Shown here: piece by piece, positions 17,809 through 26,186 of the stretch
Numbering within the stretch: the stretch's first letter is position 1
How the letters are laid out: the number at the start of each line of letters is the position of its first letter
Assembly: GCA_945957555.1 (NCBI GenBank)
Contig: CAMFLX010000004.1
Span: 39,028 to 103,027, forward strand
Direction of reading: 5' to 3'
Source: an uncultured Cytophagales bacterium
Lineage (GTDB): Bacteria > Bacteroidota > Bacteroidia > Cytophagales > UBA9547
DNA: 64,000 bases
Made by a program: the position numbers and the translations under genes
Notes under the pieces: model-generated
Databases searched by the model: none
Seen by the model: the letters and a program-made list of their open reading frames with translations, nothing else
What the model was told of the DNA's origin: nothing

Positions 17809-18456
17809 ATGGCAAAAGGTTTTTTACATCTACATACCACAGTAATATTTCTGTTCGTGATTTTCTTCGCGGTTAAAGTATTCCTTTTACTAGCTGGTAA
17901 AAATGAACAGCTTAACAAGCTAAGAGACAAGAAGTTTATTGATATTGTTCTTGGTGTGTTAATTCTGCTTACAGGTGGATATCTATTTGCGATCAATGTG
18001 GAGAAACCTACTTGGTTGATTGTAAAATTGGTGGTTGTCATTGCCCTTATTCCTTTAGGCATTGTTTCGATGAAAAAAGAGAACAAGGCTTTGGCGCTTG
18101 TTACATTAGTTGGTTTCTTGTATTTTATTGGGGTATCTTATACCAAAAGTTTAACATTCTCAAAGCCTAAAATAGAGGTGAAGGAAAATGTGGATGCAGA
18201 AAGTCAGATTCAGAATGAAACACAATCTATAGAAGAAAAAGGCAAAGCTGTATTTGAAACGGCATGTACGGCTTGTCATGGCGCAGACGGAAAATTAATG
18301 GCAGGTGGTGCTAAGGATATCACGCTTTCAAAATTGACTGTTGACGAAAGAATTGTTTTGATCACCAAAGGGAAAGGCTTGATGCAAGCTTTTGGCGGAA
18401 GCCTTACAGAAGAGCAGATCAAGGCGGTTGCTACTTATACTACTACACTAAAATAA
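17809..18456 (+). CDS. Membrane protein with C-terminal cytochrome c domain
   Basis: A 215-residue fusion. Residues 1-125 contain four hydrophobic spans (about 9-28, 43-63, 69-87, 95-112) similar to SirB-type small membrane proteins. A short acidic linker follows, and residues about 140-215 form a monohaem cytochrome c with CTACH as the haem site and a distal methionine likely in KGLMQAFGG. The haem domain would face the periplasm. The role is electron transfer, but its partner is not indicated by neighbours. It is driven by its own promoter and followed by hflX after 31 bases. Confidence 0.88.
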   Translation: MAKGFLHLHTTVIFLFVIFFAVKVFLLLAGKNEQLNKLRDKKFIDIVLGVLILLTGGYLFAINVEKPTWLIVKLVVVIALIPLGIVSMKKENKALALVTLVGFLYFIGVSYTKSLTFSKPKIEVKENVDAESQIQNETQSIEEKGKAVFETACTACHGADGKLMAGGAKDITLSKLTVDERIVLITKGKGLMQAFGGSLTEEQIKAVATYTTTLK

Positions 18457-18487
18457 TAAGCCGAAAGTATTTTGGCTTTGCTTCTGA

Positions 18488-19663
18488 ATGGGATTTATTG
18501 ATACTGAAAAAAAAGCGAGTAGGGCTGTACTGGTGGCACTGATTACCTCCAAGCAATCAGCCACAAAAACTATAGAATATCTCGACGAACTTGATTTCTT
18601 GGCACAAACGGCTGGAATAGAGACGCTTCATTCATTTACCCAGAAAGTTGATAGACCCGATATCAGGACCTATGTGGGTAAGGGTAAGCTAGAAACCATT
18701 AAAACCTATATAGAGACGCTTGGTGCCGACACGGTGATCTTTGATGACGAGCTCAGTCCTTCACAGTTGCGCAATCTGGAACGTGCACTCAACGTGAAGA
18801 TTTACGATCGTTCTTTATTGATCCTTGATATATTTCTTTTAAGGGCACAAACTGCTCAAGCTAAAACCCAAGTAGAGCTGGCCAGGTATCAATACTTGCT
18901 TCCAAGGCTTACTAATTTGTGGACGCACTTGGAGCGCCAACGTGGTGGTACGGGAACTAGGGGTGGCTCTGGAGAAAAGGAGATAGAAACAGATAAGAGA
19001 CAGATTCGTGAACAAATCACACTGTTGAAAGAGAAACTTAAGACCATAGACAAGCAGAATATCACTCGCAGAAAAGGGCGTGAAGGTATTGTAAGAGTTG
19101 CGCTTGTAGGTTATACTAACGTTGGCAAATCCACGATCATGAACTTGCTAACTAAGGCGAATGTATTTGCTGAAAACAAACTTTTTGCCACAGTAGATAG
19201 TACGGTAAGAAGAATAGAATATGATACAATACCTTTTTTGCTTACAGATACTGTAGGGTTCATCAGAAAACTTCCCCATTCTCTAATCGAGTGTTTCAAA
19301 TCTACCTTAGATGAGGTAAGGGAGGCTGATATACTGCTACATGTAGCAGACATATCACATAGCTCATTTGAAGACCAGATACAGGTAGTGAACGAAACTA
19401 TTGCTGAAATTAAGGCGGGTAATAAACCGACCATCTTGATTTTGAACAAGATTGATGCTTACAAACCTGTAGAAAACGACGAGGAGTTTAGTACAAAAGA
19501 ACAGCAACTTGAGTTTCTCAAGAAAACTTATATGGCTAAATCTCCCGATCAATTTGTGGTTTTTATGTCAGCGCAAGAGCGTACCAATCTTGCTGATTTG
19601 CGTGAAATATTATTGGATTTGGTAAAAAGAAAACATTTTACACTTTATCCGAATATGGTATAA
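18488..19663 (+). CDS. hflX: GTPase HflX
   Basis: A 391-residue ribosome-associated GTPase that splits stalled or stressed ribosomes. The N-terminal HflX domain carries RPDIRTYVGKGKLETI and FDDELSPSQLRNLE; a glycine-rich linker QRGGTGTRGGSGEKEIETD precedes a coiled coil. The G domain has G1 GYTNVGKST (about 208), G3 DTVGFIRKLPH, G4 NKID and a final G5-like MSAQ. The length is usual for Bacteroidota. It lies between the cytochrome and a TerB-like gene on the same strand. Confidence 0.96.
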   Translation: MGFIDTEKKASRAVLVALITSKQSATKTIEYLDELDFLAQTAGIETLHSFTQKVDRPDIRTYVGKGKLETIKTYIETLGADTVIFDDELSPSQLRNLERALNVKIYDRSLLILDIFLLRAQTAQAKTQVELARYQYLLPRLTNLWTHLERQRGGTGTRGGSGEKEIETDKRQIREQITLLKEKLKTIDKQNITRRKGREGIVRVALVGYTNVGKSTIMNLLTKANVFAENKLFATVDSTVRRIEYDTIPFLLTDTVGFIRKLPHSLIECFKSTLDEVREADILLHVADISHSSFEDQIQVVNETIAEIKAGNKPTILILNKIDAYKPVENDEEFSTKEQQLEFLKKTYMAKSPDQFVVFMSAQERTNLADLREILLDLVKRKHFTLYPNMV

Positions 19664-19705
19664 ACCCTTTCTTGATTTATTCGTAAGCTCTACAAATGTT
19701 TTTTT

Positions 19706-20080
19706 ATGTTTATGAATACTTGGAGAGTTGAGGACTTTATAACTTACCTTTATCACATTGCTGCGGATGCAGATTTGACAACTGATGATGTTGAGATTGC
19801 TGCTTGTAAAATTAAAATTTCTGGGATCTTAAAAACGTATTTCCCTGGAATCGAATACAATTATGAAGAAAGCATGTCTATCATTAGAAATACGAAGGAT
19901 GTGAATATTTTTAACGTGAAAGATGTGGTAACTTCGCTATCGAAGAAGTTCCATTTCAGTTCAGATCTTAAAACGGATATCGTTAGTGATCTTAATGATT
20001 TGATTCGTTCTGACGAGCGTGTAACCAGCGGAGAGCACGAAGCTGTGAACCATATACGGGTGTTACTCAGGAACTCATAA
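19706..20080 (+). CDS. TerB-like small helical protein
   Basis: A 124-residue soluble protein predicted to be all helical. The arrangement AADADLTTDDVEIAACKIKI and DLNDLIRSDERVTSGEHEAV, with acidic residues in loops between helices, resembles the TerB fold, which binds metal through such acidic loops. A second ATG lies six bases inside and could be the true start. Function is unknown. It follows hflX by 42 bases and ends at a strong terminator. Confidence 0.7.
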   Translation: MFMNTWRVEDFITYLYHIAADADLTTDDVEIAACKIKISGILKTYFPGIEYNYEESMSIIRNTKDVNIFNVKDVVTSLSKKFHFSSDLKTDIVSDLNDLIRSDERVTSGEHEAVNHIRVLLRNS

Positions 20081-20085
20081 CATTG

Positions 20086-20110
20086 AAAAGGGCCTTTAGG
20101 CCCTTTTTTT
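20086..20110. terminator. Bidirectional terminator between TerB-like and HDAC-like genes
   Basis: Perfect stem AAAAGGGCC/GGCCCTTTT (20086-20094 and 20099-20107) with loop TTTA, followed by T3 on the plus strand. The two convergent genes end on either side. Confidence 0.9.
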
Positions 20111-21035
20111 AATACTTTAAATACAGCTGTTTGATACTTCTGCTGATGGCCAAATAGCTTTCTTTTGAATAACCACCTCCCCCCAAGAAGATGGTCGGGA
20201 TTGATAGGTTTGAAAGGCGTTCTAATACCATAGCATCCCTTTGCACACATTCATCTATGGTAAGTCTTAAACCACCCAGGGGATCTGTATATAACACATC
20301 GGTACCTGCCACTACATAAGCTAGCTTGTATCCGCTGGTCATTTGTTGCAAACCTTCTTGCAAGCGCGCCAAGTACTCTGGTCCTGAAGTACCACTAGGT
20401 ATGGGCAGGTTGATGTCCACCAATACTTTGGTAGAATTGTCGTTTGGATAAATGTTGGCATTGTAAATATCTAAGGTAGTAACTCGTTCATCATGACGAA
20501 AGGCCAAGGTGTTGCCATTTCCATGATGGGCATCTATATCTAAAATCAGAATCTTATCCTCTTCTTTTAAATGTTTTAATTTACGTAACTGCTGCACGGC
20601 TATTCCAATATCATTATAGATACAAAATCCTTCTGCATTTCCTTGGCTCGCGTGGTGGTAGCCCCCAGAAAGGTTCCAACAGTTATTGCCTTCAAGGGCT
20701 TGTTTACTTGCCTCTAAGGTACCTGCTACTCCCCAACGCATGGGTTTTAAAATAATCTGGTCTACCAGCCAAAAGGGTAACACAGGAATGGGTGGCAACT
20801 CTAAAGCCTGCAAAATATAGCGTTTTTGATGTCTCAAGAGCTTAAATGGCGCATCCACATATTCATCTATTTCAGCTTTAGTAATGGCTTTTGGAGGACT
20901 TTTTATATCTATATTTGGTAGCTTCTCGATTTGTTTGATAACCTTCTTGAACTTGAGCCCATCAAAAGGATGCAGTTTATTCAAGGGCCCAAAATCTATA
21001 TTGTATTTTTTATTGTAATAGATGATCATACTCAC
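20109..21035 (-). CDS. Histone-deacetylase-family hydrolase
   Basis: A 308-residue member of the HDAC/AcuC/acetylpolyamine amidohydrolase superfamily, a zinc enzyme removing acyl groups from amines. The active-site motif GGYHHASQGNAEGFCIYND (about 127-145) holds the paired histidines, and the zinc ligands are in ILDIDAHHGNGN (about 165). A later AGTDVLYTDPLGGL holds the second aspartate, and FLGGGGYSKESY carries the final motif. Bacterial members act on acetoin enzymes, polyamines or unknown substrates; the neighbours do not decide among these. A second ATG at 21029 is possible. Confidence 0.93.
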   Translation of the reverse strand: MSMIIYYNKKYNIDFGPLNKLHPFDGLKFKKVIKQIEKLPNIDIKSPPKAITKAEIDEYVDAPFKLLRHQKRYILQALELPPIPVLPFWLVDQIILKPMRWGVAGTLEASKQALEGNNCWNLSGGYHHASQGNAEGFCIYNDIGIAVQQLRKLKHLKEEDKILILDIDAHHGNGNTLAFRHDERVTTLDIYNANIYPNDNSTKVLVDINLPIPSGTSGPEYLARLQEGLQQMTSGYKLAYVVAGTDVLYTDPLGGLRLTIDECVQRDAMVLERLSNLSIPTIFLGGGGYSKESYLAISRSIKQLYLKY

Positions 21036-21113
21036 TCAAATTTACAAAATAAACCTATGAATAGCGAGAGCTATTAAAAGTACGATTTCAAACGTATGAC
21101 ATGATAAACACAA

Positions 21114-21143
21114 AAAAACCCTCGCTGTTGGGCGAGGGTTTTT
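21114..21143 (-). terminator. Intrinsic terminator after the 358-aa lipoprotein gene
   Basis: Perfect 12-bp stem (21114-21125 and 21132-21143) containing ACCCTCGC/GCGAGGGT, a 6-base loop, and T runs on both sides. It lies 20 bases past the lipoprotein stop. Confidence 0.9.
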
Positions 21144-21163
21144 ATTATGAAAACGTTGTTTGA

Positions 21164-22240
21164 TTAACGTTGTACTTTTACTTCTAATGAAGCTGAACCT
21201 GTATCAGTGTTTGGAGCACCGATGGTTACAACTTTGATAAGACCTTTTTTGCCATCAGCAGTGATGAAAGCAAAAACTTTACCAGTTGGATCTGTAGTAT
21301 AAGTCAAGAAACTAGCAGTAGGTGCAGCGGCATCAACTGCTGCCACCAATGATGTCTCACCTGCAACAGTAGAGAAATCAGTGCTAACTTCTTTGATTTT
21401 GAAGATTCTCGTGATTTTATCAACTGCACCAAAACCTGCTGTTATGTCAGCATTAGTATTTGAAGCGGTGCTGTAAAATGAACCGAAAGAAAATTTACCA
21501 GATGTAAAGTTGTTGTATACGAAATCAACACCAGCACCCGCTAAAGTATCTTGAGCATATCTTCTTGAATAGTTAGATCCTGTCGAAGTCGAGAACAATG
21601 AACCCAAAGTCAAGTTTTTAGAGCTACCCAATTCAGTTGCATAATAGTTGATCAAAGCCTCATTTGTATAATTCAAGCTAACTGTAGCAACACCATAAGC
21701 TAAGTTTTTAGCAGGGTTGTCGAAACGACCAGTACCTGATTTTTTAGTTACCCAAATTGTGAATACGTCAGACTTAGCAGTTGAAGTATTTCTCAATTTT
21801 ACAGGGATAGTCAATTTCCAAGCCTTGTTTACATCATTGTTTACGTCAAACGTGTAATCACCACCAACATAGTTAAATGATTTTTTAGTAACAGTACCAT
21901 CATAGCTGGTACCATAGTATCCACCACTTGGGATAGAACCACCACCTGGCTGACTAGTAAATTTAACAGCTTTTTCGTTGTCTTTCTGGTATTGAATGTA
22001 AATTGCACCTGTTGGTTCTGTTCCATTTACTGACAAATAGATATAAGCAGTGTCACCAGTAGTAGAAACAGTAGCACTAACTTTAAAGTCATTTTGCACA
22101 CCAAATTTATCACCTGTAAATGCTACTGTAACACTTGGTTTAGTTACATCAGGTTTTACTTCTTCTTTAGTACCGCAACTGAAAAGTGCCATTGCACCCG
22201 TAAGTGCCATTGCTGAGAGTTTGAAAATGTTTTTCTTCAT
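21164..22240 (-). CDS. Secreted lipoprotein of unknown function
   Basis: A 358-residue lipoprotein. The signal MKKNIFKLSAMALTGAMALF is followed by the lipobox FSCG with cysteine at 22, and a short Lys/Glu/Pro linker. The mature part is rich in Thr, Ser, Gly and Tyr with beta-strand character, suggesting one or two immunoglobulin-like domains followed by a beta domain. No catalytic motif is recognised. It stands alone, with its own promoter (22291-22320) and strong terminator, which points to high expression of a surface or periplasmic protein. Confidence 0.85.
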   Translation of the reverse strand: MKKNIFKLSAMALTGAMALFSCGTKEEVKPDVTKPSVTVAFTGDKFGVQNDFKVSATVSTTGDTAYIYLSVNGTEPTGAIYIQYQKDNEKAVKFTSQPGGGSIPSGGYYGTSYDGTVTKKSFNYVGGDYTFDVNNDVNKAWKLTIPVKLRNTSTAKSDVFTIWVTKKSGTGRFDNPAKNLAYGVATVSLNYTNEALINYYATELGSSKNLTLGSLFSTSTGSNYSRRYAQDTLAGAGVDFVYNNFTSGKFSFGSFYSTASNTNADITAGFGAVDKITRIFKIKEVSTDFSTVAGETSLVAAVDAAAPTASFLTYTTDPTGKVFAFITADGKKGLIKVVTIGAPNTDTGSASLEVKVQR

Positions 22241-22290
22241 GTTTGAAATTTTTTGATTTAATGTTTAGGTTTTTTACCTATAAAACTTTG

Positions 22291-22320
22291 CAAAGATAGG
22301 GCTTTACGGCAATTATCAAA
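22291..22320 (-). promoter_or_regulatory. Bacteroidota-type promoter for the lipoprotein gene
   Basis: On the minus strand TTTG (22320-22317), 18 bases, then TATCTTTG (22298-22291) fit the TTTG/TAnnTTTG consensus. The start codon is 50 bases downstream. Confidence 0.6.
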
Positions 22321-22484
22321 ATTTAAAAACGCATTTTTGGTGCATCATATCCCAATAAAAAATATTTATACACTTTTATACAACAATTTATTCTACAGAT
22401 AGTTATGCTAGGTTGATTTGAAAATTTGGAGATGAGGCGATTTTGTAAGAAGCAAATTTATTGATGAATTTGCAATTTCATAAA

Positions 22485-22690
22485 AAAGCCTTTTGGCGCC
22501 TTTTTATGAGTTGTTTTGATCGGCGTTACTACCGGTGTTTCTATTGGGCTTTGCAACAGGGCTAACAGTAACCCGAGGATTCAAATGTATACGCTGAGCT
22601 CTTGGATTTGATATTGACAAATATAACCTATGCGTCGTCAAACATGCTTCGTAGATCTTTGTAGATCTGGTTGTTGATCCTAATTTTCTC
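22485..22690 (-). other. Non-coding stretch with possible gene remnant and weak terminator
   Basis: Just past the stop of the next lipoprotein gene, one minus-strand frame stays open for about 60 codons to a TAA near 22508, but it has no ATG. It begins inside the preceding stop region. Its base composition is richer in G+C than nearby spacers. An imperfect hairpin with A/T flanks (about 22484-22505) lies beyond it. It could be a decayed gene end or just spacer; no homology was recognised. Confidence 0.3.
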
Positions 22691-23323
22691 TCACTTACCT
22701 TTCAAGACAATGGTACCATCGCCTTGTATTTGGTAGGTTTCCTTTTTGAATTCCTCTCGGCTGTCGAAGTCGCCAGTGGCTCTGCTATAACTCAGTTTTA
22801 TGGTATATTCTTGGGTAATATGGGTAGTAATGTACTCTAGACCCATAGCATCACCGATCTCCATTTCTTGAACTTTTGAAATCAGGAGTTCTGCTATGTA
22901 TTTATTGTCTTTGAAGGTGATCAAATAATAAAATTCGCTATCGCCACAGGCATATGGTACGATGATGCTTTTAATACCCTTATAGTCTGGCAGTTTGTGG
23001 TATTGGAGTGGCTCCGAACCACATTTGTATTTTTCAAGTTCAGGGATCTTGCACAAAAGTCGAAAGCCAACTAGGCCGTTAACTACTTGATTGAGGACTT
23101 GATCATTTCCCAAGGGTAAACTAAGATCTGCGGAATCGACAATACAATTGGTTGCAGTTGGCACTATTTTCATATCAGTTTGCAAGCTGTCATGAGCAGT
23201 ACTTTCTTGGCTTAACAATTGCAATGCTGCTACAGTGTCTTTTCTTAGAGTTTCATTATTGTTTTCTTGAGTACTGCAGGAAAACAGAAATATCATGAAG
23301 GAAATGGATACAATCCTTTTCAT
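22691..23323 (-). CDS. Lipoprotein of unknown function at the end of the VgrG island
   Basis: A 210-residue lipoprotein. MKRIVSISFMIFLFSCSTQE contains a signal with lipobox FSC (cysteine 16). The mature protein has four further cysteines and a central beta-rich stretch (KGIKSIIVPYACGDSEFYYLI). No family is recognised. It is the last gene of a tightly spaced minus-strand run that starts at VgrG, 18 bases after the preceding gene. A periplasm-facing lipoprotein here may be an immunity protein, as is usual for antibacterial effectors that act in the periplasm, but this is inference from position only. Confidence 0.75.
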   Translation of the reverse strand: MKRIVSISFMIFLFSCSTQENNNETLRKDTVAALQLLSQESTAHDSLQTDMKIVPTATNCIVDSADLSLPLGNDQVLNQVVNGLVGFRLLCKIPELEKYKCGSEPLQYHKLPDYKGIKSIIVPYACGDSEFYYLITFKDNKYIAELLISKVQEMEIGDAMGLEYITTHITQEYTIKLSYSRATGDFDSREEFKKETYQIQGDGTIVLKGK

Positions 23324-23341
23324 TTGTATGGGGGTTAAAAT

Positions 23342-24076
23342 TTATAGGGAACTGTCTTGTCTACAACGTGTGAGCATTTCATTCCCCAAGTTACTACCTC
23401 TGTCAAATATTTTATAAAATCCAAATGACTTCAATGTTACTAAAGACGCCTCCGTTGAACTTTTATCAGTACTACTTTTATGGGTTTCATTACCAAATTT
23501 AAGACCTAGGTAATATTCTAGTTTGTTATTCTTTACCAAGTGTTTGCTAATAGCCTCTTTAAACTTATAAAAATCGATATTACGGTGATCATCAATTTGG
23601 ATCATACCTTTTTTGACCTTTGGCAAAGGAAGAATCCTATTAAACCAACTTTGGTGACTACTTTTATTTATTGTAGGAGCCGTGTTTAAAAAAATAAGGT
23701 ATTCAAAGTTATGATATTCGCCCTCCAAAGGTATTCTGTTTGATAAAAATATTGCTTCAACGGATTCCCAAGGAACGATTTCGTTATACTCAAGTAAAGA
23801 ATGGTACAAAATGAACCCTTGATCACTATATGACAATTGATCCTTTAATATACCGAGCTGTTTTGGGCTTACTGATATCCCAAAATTAAGGGAATAAGCT
23901 ATATAACCTAACAAAAGAGCTAAACAGCTTAGCACGATCACCCCAATAACACTTATCTTATTGATCTTTATGAGGAAATAAATTAATAATAAATCCCCAA
24001 AAAGAAATAATAATAAAAAGACTGTTATGAAGATTATTGGATTCACATTTTTCATAGGGTTTAAAGTTTCAGCCAA
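23342..24076 (-). CDS. Two-span membrane protein with PH-like domain (STM3941-like)
   Basis: A 244-residue protein. Two hydrophobic spans (about 13-36 and 40-65) precede a soluble part with a PH-like pattern: VPWESVEAIFLSNRIPLEG, then EYLIFLNTAPTINK, a WFNRILPLPK segment and IQIDDHRNIDFYKFKEAI. The same order of motifs is present in the 167-residue protein encoded at 25672-26175, so the two are paralogues. It belongs to the end of the VgrG island; a role as an immunity or membrane-protective protein is possible but unproven. It follows the six-span protein gene by one base. Confidence 0.75.
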   Translation of the reverse strand: MAETLNPMKNVNPIIFITVFLLLFLFGDLLLIYFLIKINKISVIGVIVLSCLALLLGYIAYSLNFGISVSPKQLGILKDQLSYSDQGFILYHSLLEYNEIVPWESVEAIFLSNRIPLEGEYHNFEYLIFLNTAPTINKSSHQSWFNRILPLPKVKKGMIQIDDHRNIDFYKFKEAISKHLVKNNKLEYYLGLKFGNETHKSSTDKSSTEASLVTLKSFGFYKIFDRGSNLGNEMLTRCRQDSSL

Positions 24077-24077
24077 A

Positions 24078-24671
24078 TCAATCCCTCACAGTTTGAAGAT
24101 AGAATATAAAGCAAGCATTGCCTAAATGAAAAAAGATGCCGGCATAGATCAACTTTAGGTCGTTGCTGAATTGGCGGGTAAGATACTGCTCAAAAAAACC
24201 AAGTATGGAGTATGACGCGAGGATTGTAAAAGACCATAATAATATGAGGGAGATGAGCTTTTCAACTTTCCTTTTCTGCTGGTTTTGAATGGCAAAAGTA
24301 ATTGCAAATATTTCAACTATAACATATTGTGTGGTTTGCAATAATTCTTTAACATCACCTTTTAACATAGAATATATTAGAAAAGATATACTAACGACAA
24401 AAACTAGTATGATGCTATAATATAGTCCAATTGTTATAAAACTAACAAACTTGAATGATCTCAGTCCAACTTCATATGTTTTCCCCTTAATGTTGGAAAT
24501 CAAATGTAGCACTAAAAAAATAAGTGGTACGGTATAAAGTGGCAAGGTGAAATCGCTAACGAGATCTTGAGAATAGTTTTCTGTAAAAAATGCCTCCAAG
24601 TAAATATATGATAAGACTATGCAATCTAGGATTGAAGCTATAAAAGCATATTTTAAATACTTTATGGGCAT
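24078..24671 (-). CDS. Multi-span membrane protein of unknown function
   Basis: A 197-residue hydrophobic protein with about six membrane spans (near 8-28, 43-62, 74-98, 110-127, 137-157, 170-192). No recognised family or catalytic motif is visible. It begins three bases after the tiny single-span gene and ends one base before the PH-like membrane protein gene, so the three are translated from one message. Integral membrane proteins next to effectors are often immunity proteins against membrane-active toxins; this is inference. Confidence 0.7.
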   Translation of the reverse strand: MPIKYLKYAFIASILDCIVLSYIYLEAFFTENYSQDLVSDFTLPLYTVPLIFLVLHLISNIKGKTYEVGLRSFKFVSFITIGLYYSIILVFVVSISFLIYSMLKGDVKELLQTTQYVIVEIFAITFAIQNQQKRKVEKLISLILLWSFTILASYSILGFFEQYLTRQFSNDLKLIYAGIFFHLGNACFIFYLQTVRD

Positions 24672-24674
24672 ACT

Positions 24675-24803
24675 CTACTTCGAAAAGTATTTTAGCTTTA
24701 CTATTACTGTGAGTAACATTGCTATGAAAACTATTACGAAAAAAAACAAAACTGGTGAGCAACCGTTCTTGAGAGGGTTTTTATCTACTTTGCTTTGATC
24801 CAT
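24675..24803 (-). CDS. Tiny single-span membrane protein (42 aa)
   Basis: Found by reading the gap before the 197-residue protein. The sequence MDQSKVDKNPLKNGCSPVLF leads into one strongly hydrophobic span (about residues 17-35), then KLKYFSK, with positive charge at the cytoplasmic side expected after the span. It ends three bases before the next ATG, so it is in register with the operon. It is too short for most gene callers. Function is unknown; it could be a subunit or regulator of the adjacent membrane protein. Confidence 0.6.
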   Translation of the reverse strand: MDQSKVDKNPLKNGCSPVLFFFVIVFIAMLLTVIVKLKYFSK

Positions 24804-24867
24804 TTTTAAAAAATCTCTAGTTCAGTTTTTCCTTTAGAACAACAAATGGTTTAACAAAGTCAAGTAT

Positions 24868-25659
24868 TTATTTGATTATTTCCAGAGGTAAATCTTTTTC
24901 TCTTCTTTGGAAATAAACGTTAAGACTAAAACCCATTGCGTCTTCTCCAGACTCTTTTGGATCGTACCTAAAACCTGGTAACTCATAAGGCATTCTTACA
25001 CTTGCTATTTTACCATTAGCAAACAATTCCAACTTATAAAGGCTGTCAGGCAATGGCGCAATAAATTTATCTTTTGGATGAAAAATAGACTTTTCCTCTA
25101 CCAGAATTTCCTGTTCACTAAGGTACAAGGACTTAAACAACTGTTCATTACGTATTTTGAAAACCTTCAAGTATTCTTCCGTTTCAGAATTAGCGTATAT
25201 TTTTGCTAGTTTTTTATTCCACTGAATAATCTCTTCAAATAGTTTTTCTTGATTTTCCTTAGAAAGATCTACAGTGTTTTTGAAAGTTGTTATCTTATAT
25301 GGCAATTTTGCGCTAAAAACCCCTTTGATGATATAAAATGGTAAATCCTTTTTATCTGAAAAGTGAACCTCGATTTCTTCTGTGAGCTCCTCTTGTGGAA
25401 CATATTCCTCAATAGCCTCTCTTATTACGAATTTGATCTTCGCAATAGCCTTTTCAACAATTATTGCTTCCTCCTTCAAAGGCATAATCTTAAGCTCATA
25501 ACTTTGAACTGGATTTTCAACTATAAAAAAATTGACTGGCCAATCAACAGACATTGTTCCGCTTTCAAAACTATTAAAGACGGGTATGCCATTTATAGAA
25601 AGCTCCACTGAGCATCTGCTTGAAACAATCCCTGCGGTATAAACTGGATGTTTTATCAT
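24868..25659 (-). CDS. Unrecognised cytoplasmic protein of the VgrG island
   Basis: A 263-residue protein without signal peptide or membrane span. The N-terminal third is beta-rich (SSRCSVELSINGIPVFNSF, WPVNFFIVENPVQSYELKI). A charged helical part follows (about 100-170), and the end is beta-rich again (LELFANGKIASVRMPYELPG). No family is recognised. It lies 12 bases after the soluble PH-like gene and 64 bases before the tiny membrane protein gene. It may be an adaptor or immunity protein; nothing in the sequence decides. Confidence 0.75.
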   Translation of the reverse strand: MIKHPVYTAGIVSSRCSVELSINGIPVFNSFESGTMSVDWPVNFFIVENPVQSYELKIMPLKEEAIIVEKAIAKIKFVIREAIEEYVPQEELTEEIEVHFSDKKDLPFYIIKGVFSAKLPYKITTFKNTVDLSKENQEKLFEEIIQWNKKLAKIYANSETEEYLKVFKIRNEQLFKSLYLSEQEILVEEKSIFHPKDKFIAPLPDSLYKLELFANGKIASVRMPYELPGFRYDPKESGEDAMGFSLNVYFQRREKDLPLEIIK

Positions 25660-25671
25660 ATTTAATATTTT

Positions 25672-26175
25672 TTATATTCCTCGATCTCTTTCATAAATTT
25701 CGTCAACCGACCTCCCAAATCTATCATAAACCATTTTCCATCGAAGTTGGCTACTCTTCTCTGCTACGCCCCTTTCAATAAAAACAGTTTTATTTTCATA
25801 AACGTGGGTTTCTGTTTTGACTATTTTCCCTTTCCGATTGTCATACAACACGTTGATGACTTTTTCCTTTCCCAGATAAGATGCTATGTTTTCAACAAAC
25901 TGGTAGAAGTCCTGATTGAAATCATCTCGAATTCTTATTTTGGTATTGCTTTTAGACCTCAGAAAAAATGTAATCTTGTTAAGCCACCAAGGCTTTTCTT
26001 TTAATGTTACAATTGAGGGTGTATTTAGATAAATAATATATTCCGAATGATCATCATAAATCACATCAGATCCAAAAATGATGGTATCTATCGAGTCCCA
26101 TCTTACGAGATGAAGTTCGTCTCTAATGGTTCGATCTATGATAAATTCGTCTTTGTTATAATATATTCTATCCAA
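25672..26175 (-). CDS. Soluble PH-like protein, paralogue of the membrane-anchored one
   Basis: A 167-residue protein without membrane spans. It shares with the 244-residue protein at 23342-24076 the ordered motifs RWDSIDTIIFGSDVI, SEYIIYLNTPSI, WWLNKITFFLRSK and IRIRDDFNQDFYQFVENIASYL. The two transmembrane helices of the paralogue are missing, and a charged C-terminal extension is present instead (ETHVYENKTVFIERGV and on). It sits directly after the large effector-like gene (11 bases), the classic place for an immunity gene. That function is inferred from position. Confidence 0.75.
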   Translation of the reverse strand: MDRIYYNKDEFIIDRTIRDELHLVRWDSIDTIIFGSDVIYDDHSEYIIYLNTPSIVTLKEKPWWLNKITFFLRSKSNTKIRIRDDFNQDFYQFVENIASYLGKEKVINVLYDNRKGKIVKTETHVYENKTVFIERGVAEKSSQLRWKMVYDRFGRSVDEIYERDRGI

Positions 26176-26186
26176 ATGTTGAAAAA

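Noticed and set aside
17715..18086. A 123-residue minus-strand open frame over the start of the cytochrome gene
   Set aside because: It is antisense to a well-supported gene with a consensus promoter and its composition is not protein-like.
24556..24762. A 68-residue minus-strand open frame across the start of the six-span protein
   Set aside because: It overlaps both the 42-residue gene and the six-span gene in another frame; those two have better spacing and composition.
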